Shown here piece after piece: positions 58,218-64,000 of a stretch of DNA of 64,000 nt. Origin of the DNA: Rhodospirillaceae bacterium (lineage in GTDB: Bacteria > Pseudomonadota > Alphaproteobacteria > DSM-16000 > Inquilinaceae); NCBI GenBank assembly GCA_020638575.1, contig JACKIH010000003.1, forward strand, positions 3,831,001 through 3,895,000, given 5' to 3'. The translations under genes were made by a program, and so were the position numbers. Each line of letters starts with the position of its first letter. Position 1 is the stretch's first letter. The notes beneath the pieces were generated by a model, which was not told where the DNA came from, searched no databases, and saw nothing but the letters and a program-made list of their open reading frames with translations.

Positions 58218-59021
58218 ATGGCCGATGCCCCGGACCTGGCGGGGCGCCAGATCTGGCCGCCGACGGTGCCGGCCGGCTGGCGCCTGGATGCCCGCGACAG
58301 CGTTGCCAGCACCAATGCCGAAGCGGGGGCTCTGGCCGCCGCCGGCTGCCCGGAACGGACCGTCGTGGTGGCGCGCGAGCAGACGGTGGGGCGCGGCCGC
58401 CAGGGGCGGAGCTGGACCTCGCCGCCGGGCAACCTCTACGCCAGCGTGGTGCTGCGGCCCAAGCGGCCGCTCGCCGAAGCGGCCCAGCTCACCTTCGTGA
58501 TCGCGCTCGCCCTGGCTGACGGCATCGCGGCATTGGCCCCCGCCACCGCGCCGCGCCTGAAATGGCCGAACGACGTGCTGGTGGGCGGCCGCAAGATTTC
58601 CGGCATCCTGCTGGAAAGCGAAAGCAGCGGCGGGGCAGGCGTGGCCTGGGTGGTCGCCGGTACCGGCGTCAACATCGCCCACCATCCGGCCGATGCCGCG
58701 ACCCCCGCCACCCATCTGGCCGAACATGTGGCCCGGCCGATCGCCGTGGGCGACCTGCTTGCCAGCTACCTGGCAGCACTCGACGACTGGTACGGCCGCT
58801 GGGCGGCAGAAGGGTTCGCCCCGGTGCGCGCCGGTTGGCTGGACCGCGCCCTGGGCCTGGGCGGGACGGTGCGTGTGCGCACCGCGCGGGAAACCTTCTC
58901 CGGCCGCTTCGACAGCCTGACGGCCGATGGCGCCCTGGTGGTGACCACCGACGACGGCCTGATCCGCCAGGTGACCGCCGGGGACGTGATGTTCGGGGGT
59001 GCGCGTGCTGCTGGCGATTGA
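58218..59021 (+). CDS. birA: Biotin--[acetyl-CoA-carboxylase] ligase
   Basis: A 267-residue enzyme that attaches biotin to the biotin carboxyl carrier protein. The biotin-AMP loop GRGRQGRSW, KWPNDVLVGGRKISGILLE with the catalytic Lys, and a C-terminal SH3-like domain are present. It lacks the N-terminal winged helix of E. coli BirA, so it is a pure ligase and not a biotin-operon repressor. The ATG at 58218 is preferred to a GTG six bases upstream. The 3-prime end overlaps coaX by 23 bases. Confidence 0.95.
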   Translation: MADAPDLAGRQIWPPTVPAGWRLDARDSVASTNAEAGALAAAGCPERTVVVAREQTVGRGRQGRSWTSPPGNLYASVVLRPKRPLAEAAQLTFVIALALADGIAALAPATAPRLKWPNDVLVGGRKISGILLESESSGGAGVAWVVAGTGVNIAHHPADAATPATHLAEHVARPIAVGDLLASYLAALDDWYGRWAAEGFAPVRAGWLDRALGLGGTVRVRTARETFSGRFDSLTADGALVVTTDDGLIRQVTAGDVMFGGARAAGD

Positions 59022-59775
59022 TGCGGGCAACACCAATGTGGTGTTCGCGGTGGCGGACGGGGGCCGGATCGCCGGCACCTGGCGGATTTCCACCGACACG
59101 CGGCGCACCGCCGATGAGTACGCGGTGTGGCTCCACCAGGTGCTGTCGCTGAGCGGGCTGAGCCCACGCGATGTCAGCGACGTGATCCTGGGCAGCGTGG
59201 TGCCGGCGGTGAGCTTCAACCTCACCTGGTTGTGCCGCAAGCATCTGGGCTGCGAGCCTAAGGTGGTGACCAAGGATCTCGACCTCGGCATCGAGATCCG
59301 GCTCGACAACCCGGCCGAAGCCGGCGTCGACCGCATCGTCAACGCGATTGCCGCCGGGTCCAGCTACCCGACGCCGCTGATCGTGGTGGACATCGGCACC
59401 GGCACCACCTTCGACGTGATCGATGCCGAAGGCCATTATATCGGCGGTGCCATCGCACCGGGCCCGCACCCCTCGTTGGAAGCCCTGCACTCCATCGCCG
59501 CCCAGCTCCCCAAGGTGCAGATCGAGCGGCCGCGCCAGGTGATCGGCCGCGGCACCGTCGCCGCCATGCAATCGGGCATCTTCTGGGGCTATGTCAGCCT
59601 GATCGAAGGGCTGATCCAGCGCATCCAGGCGGAGTTCGGGGCGGAGATGACGGTGATCGCCACCGGCGGGCTGGGCATCACCTTTGCCGAGGCGACGCCG
59701 ATGATCCACCACTACGACCGCGACCTCACCATCCGCGGGCTCATGGCCATCTACGATCGGATCACCGGCCGATGA
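58999..59775 (+). CDS. coaX: Type III pantothenate kinase
   Basis: A 258-residue first enzyme of coenzyme A synthesis, the type not inhibited by CoA. The ATP-phosphate motif LLAIDAGNTNVVFAV, TDTRRTADEY and DIGTGTTFDVI with its catalytic acidic residue match CoaX. It starts with GTG inside the end of birA, in the usual alphaproteobacterial birA-coaX-rnj order. Its stop overlaps the RNase J ATG (ATGA). Confidence 0.96.
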   Translation: MRVLLAIDAGNTNVVFAVADGGRIAGTWRISTDTRRTADEYAVWLHQVLSLSGLSPRDVSDVILGSVVPAVSFNLTWLCRKHLGCEPKVVTKDLDLGIEIRLDNPAEAGVDRIVNAIAAGSSYPTPLIVVDIGTGTTFDVIDAEGHYIGGAIAPGPHPSLEALHSIAAQLPKVQIERPRQVIGRGTVAAMQSGIFWGYVSLIEGLIQRIQAEFGAEMTVIATGGLGITFAEATPMIHHYDRDLTIRGLMAIYDRITGR

Positions 59776-61448
59776 GCAGGCCCCTGGCTGCGGCGGACGA
59801 CGCGCTGACCTTCACGGCACTCGGCGGGTCGGAAGAAATCGGCATGAACCTCTACGTCTACGAGGTCGACGGCCGGCTCCTGGTGGTGGACTGCGGCATC
59901 ACTTTCGGCGACGACACCACCCCCGGCATCGACGTGCTGATGCCCGATCCGTCGTACCTGGAGGCGCGGCGGGAAGACATCGTCGGGCTGGTGCTGACCC
60001 ATGCCCATGAGGACCATTTCGGCGCCATCGGCTATCTGTGGCCGCGGTTGCGCTGCCCCATCTACGCCACGCCGTTTTCCGCGGCCCTGCTGCGCCTGAA
60101 GCTGGCCGACCAGTCGGTGCGCGGCGCGGTGCAGATCCTCGAAGTGCCGTTGGGCGGCACTCTGGATCTCGGCCCCTTCCAGGTCACCTACGTGACCATG
60201 ACCCACTCGATCCCCGAGCCCAACGCCTTGGTGCTGCGCACCCGCCACGGCATCGTGGTGCACAGCGGCGACTGGAAGCTCGACCCCACGCCGACGCTGG
60301 GGGAGGTGAGCGACACCGAGACCTTGCGCCGGTTGGGCGAGGAAGGCGTGCGGGCGCTCATCTGCGACAGCACCAATGCGTTGGAACCCGGCCGCTCGGG
60401 CTCCGAAACCATGGTGCGCGAGGCGTTGACCCGGGTGGTGGCCGCCCAGGCGAACCGCGTGGTGGTGACGTGCTTTTCCACCAATGTCGCGCGGCTGGAA
60501 AGCATCGCCCATGCCGCCCACGCCAACGGCCGCCACTGCGCGCTGGTGGGGCGCTCCTTGTGGCGGGTGCATACCGCCGCACTGGAGGCTGGCTATCTGA
60601 AGGACCTGGCGGAGCCGTTCCTCTCCGATGCGGAGGCGGCGGTGCTGCCGCGCGACCGCGTGGTGCTGGCCTGCACCGGCAGCCAGGGGGAAGGGCGCTC
60701 CGCCCTCAGCCGCATCGCCCAGGGCGGGCATCCCAACATCGATCTCGACCCCGGCGACACGGTGGTCTATTCGGCGCGCGAGATCCCCGGAAACGAGAAG
60801 GCCATCATCCGCGTGCAGAACGCGCTGGTGGCGGCCGGCATCCGCATCCTCACGCCGCACGACGACCCGCAGATCCATGTGTCCGGTCACCCCAACCGCG
60901 ACGAGCTGGTGGACCTCTACGGCTGGCTGCGCCCGGCCGTCGCCATCCCCACCCATGGCGAGGCCATGCACACCCGCGCCCATGCCGAACTGGCGCGCGC
61001 TTGCCAGGTGCCGGAGGTCGTGATCCCCCGCGACGGTGCGGTGATCCGCTTGGCACCGGGGCCGGCGGAGGTGATCGACCACGTGCCCGTCGGCCGCCTG
61101 GCGCTCGACGGCGACCGCCTGATACCGCTGGAGCGCGGTGCCGTGGGCATGCGCCGCAAGCTGATGCACAATGGCGCCGTCGTGGTCAGTCTGGCGCTGG
61201 ACGGCGGCGGGCGGCTGCTGGGCGAACCGCAGGTCTCCGCCCCTGGGCTTGAGGATGATCTGGACGGCGATGAAGCCTTGATCGATATCATTGCCGAAGA
61301 CGTCGTCGATGCCTTGGATGGGCTCAGCAAACGGCAGCGCCAGGATGACGACGTCGTGCGCGAGGCGGTGCGGGTCGCAGCTCGCCGGTCCGTCCGGGAA
61401 GCCCGCGGCAAGCGGCCGCCGACGGATGTGCATCTGATGCGTCTTTAG
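59772..61448 (+). CDS. rnj: Ribonuclease J
   Basis: A 558-residue metallo-beta-lactamase/beta-CASP nuclease with endo- and 5-prime exonuclease activity on RNA. The metal motif is THAHEDHFGAIGYLW. SGDWKLDPTPT, STNALEPGRSGSE and the beta-CASP segments TGSQGE and VSGHPNRDEL are intact, and the Rnj C-terminal domain closes the protein. It is presumably co-transcribed from birA or nuo. Confidence 0.96.
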   Translation: MSRPLAAADDALTFTALGGSEEIGMNLYVYEVDGRLLVVDCGITFGDDTTPGIDVLMPDPSYLEARREDIVGLVLTHAHEDHFGAIGYLWPRLRCPIYATPFSAALLRLKLADQSVRGAVQILEVPLGGTLDLGPFQVTYVTMTHSIPEPNALVLRTRHGIVVHSGDWKLDPTPTLGEVSDTETLRRLGEEGVRALICDSTNALEPGRSGSETMVREALTRVVAAQANRVVVTCFSTNVARLESIAHAAHANGRHCALVGRSLWRVHTAALEAGYLKDLAEPFLSDAEAAVLPRDRVVLACTGSQGEGRSALSRIAQGGHPNIDLDPGDTVVYSAREIPGNEKAIIRVQNALVAAGIRILTPHDDPQIHVSGHPNRDELVDLYGWLRPAVAIPTHGEAMHTRAHAELARACQVPEVVIPRDGAVIRLAPGPAEVIDHVPVGRLALDGDRLIPLERGAVGMRRKLMHNGAVVVSLALDGGGRLLGEPQVSAPGLEDDLDGDEALIDIIAEDVVDALDGLSKRQRQDDDVVREAVRVAARRSVREARGKRPPTDVHLMRL

Positions 61449-61498
61449 GCGTTGCCGGGTCGTCGATCCGCCTGCCAAGCAAGGGAAGGGAATTGCTC

Positions 61499-61909
<411 letters not shown>

Positions 61910-61952
61910 TCCCAGGCTGCCGCACGCCGGCCGTGGCCGGCGGGGGCGTTCA

Positions 61953-62201
61953 ATGTCGGTTGTCACCGGGATCATCGTCTACCTGATCACTTGGTGGGTG
62001 GTGCTGTTTGCCGTGCTGCCGTGGGGCAGCGCTCCGCCTGAGCATACAGAGGCGGGCCACGCGCCAAGCGCGCCGGCCCGTCCTCGCCTGGGCCTGAAGT
62101 TCCTGATCACCACCGGGATCGCCGCGGTGATCTGGCTGGCCATCTATTGGACCGAGCAGAGTGGCCTGATCTCGTTCCGGGAGATGGCCCGGTCAGGCTG
62201 A
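61953..62201 (+). CDS. DUF1467 family membrane protein
   Basis: An 82-residue inner-membrane protein with two helices (GIIVYLITWWVVLFAVLPWG and FLITTGIAAVIWLAIYW) joined by a short Pro/Ala/Arg loop. The IxWWxxLFAVLPxG start is the DUF1467 signature. The family is nearly restricted to alphaproteobacteria and usually sits after mce. Its function is unknown. Confidence 0.92.
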   Translation: MSVVTGIIVYLITWWVVLFAVLPWGSAPPEHTEAGHAPSAPARPRLGLKFLITTGIAAVIWLAIYWTEQSGLISFREMARSG

Positions 62202-62499
62202 CCGGCCGGGAGCGGCCCGCCAGGACCGCCGGTTTGCCGGTTGTCCATCCTGCCATTGCTGGGCGCTCGGCGCCGCCGCCAGGGGGGTGTCCGTCCGGGC
62301 ATGATCGCTCCGCTGCGCCGCGCGCTGCCGCGGCCTGCCAGACGTGGCGGCGGGGGGGGCCGTGTTGCCGCCGCCACCAAAGACGCTGACAATCATGGAC
62401 GTCCGGTTGGCGATCCCAGGAGCGCCGGTGCTCACTTAAGAGGCGGAATTCGCTACGCTATTGGGCAACTGCCAGTCGAATGTGCAAAATAGGCCAATA

Positions 62500-62538
62500 A
62501 AACGACAAAAAACAAGGCAAGCACAGTTAGCGCTTGCC
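62500..62538 (-). terminator. Terminator-like hairpin, minus strand
   Basis: GGCAAGC (62516-62522) and GCTTGCC (62532-62538) form a 7-base stem with a 9-base loop. On the minus strand it is followed by TTGTTTTTTG, so it can end transcription coming from the purine permease gene. Confidence 0.65.
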
Positions 62539-62683
62539 TCCTAGGTGAGCTTTCGTTTCTATCACTGCTTATGGAGGCTGTCGGAGCGTCCAACGGGCAC
62601 TCTGCAGATGTTGACGCTGGCCCTCCCCAAACTTGGACCGCCGACGGTAGATCCGCCGGTTATTAATGGGCGTGACTGTACCT

Positions 62684-62713
62684 AAGGTGACATTTGGGTG
62701 TCACCCCCTTTTT
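62684..62713 (+). terminator. Intrinsic terminator, plus strand
   Basis: GGTGACA (62686-62692), loop TTTGGG, TGTCACC (62699-62705), then CCCTTTTT to 62713: a classic intrinsic terminator on the plus strand. It lies 480 bases after the DUF1467 gene, the nearest upstream plus-strand gene. Confidence 0.8.
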
Positions 62714-62879
62714 GTTGGTTGCCGCAAAAAAAGATGCTGAACACCCGGCGCATCTGTGCTGTGCCGAGGACAGATGATCTGTCGCTAGCTGGGACGGAAC
62801 GGCTGGCCCGTCTTGCCGCCCCCGTGTCACCGCCGGGCCGGCCGGCCGCAGGGGCTTGCCCGCGGCCGGCGGATGCACG

Positions 62880-64000
62880 TCACCCCAGATAGGCGAACTT
62901 CACGACGAACAGCACGGCGAGCACCAGCACCGCCGGCTTGGCATCGGCGATCCGCCCGCTCAGCACCTTGGCCGCGGCGTAGGTGATGAAGCCGAAGGCG
63001 ATGCCGTTGGCGACGGAGTAGGTGAGCGGCATGGTGATGGCGGTGATCAGCGCCGGGGCCGCTTCCGTGGCGTCGTCCCAGTTCACGTCGGCCAGGCCGC
63101 GAGCCATCAGGCAGGCGACGAAAACCAGGGCCGGCGCGGTGGCGAACACGGGGATCGACCCGGCCAGGGGTGCGAAGAACAGGCAGGCCACGAACAGCAC
63201 GGCGACGACCAGCGCCGTCAGCCCGGTACGGCCGCCCGCATTGATGCCGGCGGCACTCTCGATATAGCTGGTGGTGGTCGAGGTCCCGAGCCCGGCGCCG
63301 ACGATGGTGGCCGTGCTGTCGGCCACCAGGGCGCGGCCCAGGCGCGGCAGCCGGTCCCGCTCGTCCAGCAGTCCGGCGCGGGCGGACACGCCGATCAAGG
63401 TGCCGGCCGTATCGAACAAGTCGACGAACAGGAAGGCGAAGACGATCGTCAGCAACCCGATATCGAGTGCGCCTGGAATATCGAGCTGCAGGAAGGTCGG
63501 TGTCGGGTCCGGCGGCAGGTCGACCAGACCCTGGAAGTCCGAATAGCCCAGCAGGATGGAGGCGACGGACACGCCCAGGATGCCGATGATGATGGCTCCG
63601 GGAATGCGCAGTGCCGTCAGCGCCACCATCACCGCAAAGCCGATCACCGCCATGATCACCGTCGGCTGGGTGACATCCCCCAGCGTCACCAGGGTGACGG
63701 GGTGGTCGACCACGATCCCGGCTTCGCTCAACCCGATGATCGCCAGGAACAGGCCAATGCCGGCCGCGATGGCCATCTTCAGCGAATGCGGGATGGAGTT
63801 GATGATCCATTCGCGCACCGGCAGCACGCTCAAGACCAGGAAGATCACGCCGGACACGAAGACCGCACCCAGGGCCACCTGCCAGGTGTGACCCATGCCC
63901 AAAACGACGCCATATGTGAAATACGCGTTCAGTCCCATGCCTGGTGCCAGGGCAATCGGGTAGTTGGCGTAGAGCCCCATGATGGCCGTGCCCGCCGCCG
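62880..64000 (-). CDS. NCS2/AzgA-family purine permease (5-prime end outside the window)
   Basis: At least 366 residues of a membrane permease with about a dozen helices; the frame runs on through the right edge, so the N-terminus is missing. GLYANYPIALAPGMGLNAYF near the visible start and LGTSTTTSYIESAAGINAGGRTGLTAL later are AzgA (adenine/guanine/hypoxanthine permease) signatures. It imports purine bases with protons. It is on the opposite strand to the nuo-DUF1467 block. In many alphaproteobacteria the gene after DUF1467 is proS, so this may be a rearrangement point. Confidence 0.93.
   Translation of the reverse strand, partial: AAGTAIMGLYANYPIALAPGMGLNAYFTYGVVLGMGHTWQVALGAVFVSGVIFLVLSVLPVREWIINSIPHSLKMAIAAGIGLFLAIIGLSEAGIVVDHPVTLVTLGDVTQPTVIMAVIGFAVMVALTALRIPGAIIIGILGVSVASILLGYSDFQGLVDLPPDPTPTFLQLDIPGALDIGLLTIVFAFLFVDLFDTAGTLIGVSARAGLLDERDRLPRLGRALVADSTATIVGAGLGTSTTTSYIESAAGINAGGRTGLTALVVAVLFVACLFFAPLAGSIPVFATAPALVFVACLMARGLADVNWDDATEAAPALITAITMPLTYSVANGIAFGFITYAAAKVLSGRIADAKPAVLVLAVLFVVKFAYLG

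Larger units (their letters stand above)
62202..62879. other. Gene-free, partly A+T-rich gap between two convergent units
   Basis: About 680 bases without a supported protein gene. From about 62430 to 62720 the sequence is distinctly richer in A+T than the rest of the window. It holds two terminator-like hairpins in opposite orientation, listed separately. Short frames here lack starts and family similarity. A small RNA ending at the plus-strand terminator is possible but not shown. Confidence 0.7.

Noticed and set aside
62663..62878. 71-codon minus-strand frame downstream of the purine permease
   Set aside because: No Shine-Dalgarno, no family pattern, and it runs through the plus-strand terminator hairpin.

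Overview
The window is a contiguous piece of a high-G+C proteobacterial chromosome (by eye roughly two thirds G+C), almost certainly from an alphaproteobacterium and most likely a Rhodospirillales-like or other deep-branching member. Markers for this are the order tig-clpP-clpX-lon-hupB, the complete 14-gene nuoA-N operon followed by birA-coaX-rnj-mce-DUF1467, a glnB-glnA pair behind a sigma54-type promoter, an RNase J, and a rhodoquinone biosynthesis gene (rquA). No phage, insertion sequence, CRISPR array or rRNA operon is visible.

Layout. 1-7.1 kb: an alpha/beta-hydrolase-OsmC fusion, a divergent MerR regulator/CDF metal-exporter pair, a VOC protein, then a vitamin B6 cluster (MocR/PdxR-type regulator, PaiB-like FMN protein, pyridoxal kinase, EamA transporter). 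7.1-11.3 kb: a CPA1 Na+/H+ antiporter fused to a cyclic-nucleotide-binding domain, a PmtA-like methyltransferase and two small exported proteins. 11.4-15.5 kb (minus strand): penicillin-binding protein 1A, a coiled-coil protein ending in a J-like HPD motif, and an XRE regulator. 16.2-21.3 kb: a 1717-residue acidic VWA protein with a type I secretion C-terminus.

21.5-26.2 kb is the most interesting block: an Escherichia coli-type quinol:fumarate reductase, frdABCD, followed on the same strand by a COQ10/RatA START protein and by RquA, the enzyme that converts ubiquinone to rhodoquinone. Together these look like a self-contained rhodoquinol-fumarate respiration cassette, with the oxidoreductase, a possible quinone carrier and the maker of the low-potential quinone side by side. 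The NADH:quinone oxidoreductase encoded at 43.5-58.2 kb could supply its electrons.

26.2-28.9 kb (minus strand) is a three-gene unit of unknown function: a 71-residue protein, a lipoprotein and a TonB-like protein with a C-terminal module resembling kinase-associated DUF4384 tails. 29.2-32.5 kb (minus strand) holds glnA, glnB and an aminotransferase. 32.6-35.6 kb carries tRNA-His, an HpcH/HpaI aldolase, the NAD(P)HX repair enzyme, a small protein similar to the 71-residue one, and tRNA-Leu. 35.7-42.6 kb is the protein quality-control island (trigger factor with a histidine-rich tail, ClpP, ClpX, Lon, HU). After tRNA-Val and tRNA-Asp, 43.5-58.2 kb is complex I, then biotin ligase, pantothenate kinase, RNase J, methylmalonyl-CoA epimerase and a DUF1467 protein. 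A relatively A+T-rich gap with two oppositely oriented terminators separates these from a purine permease gene cut by the right edge.
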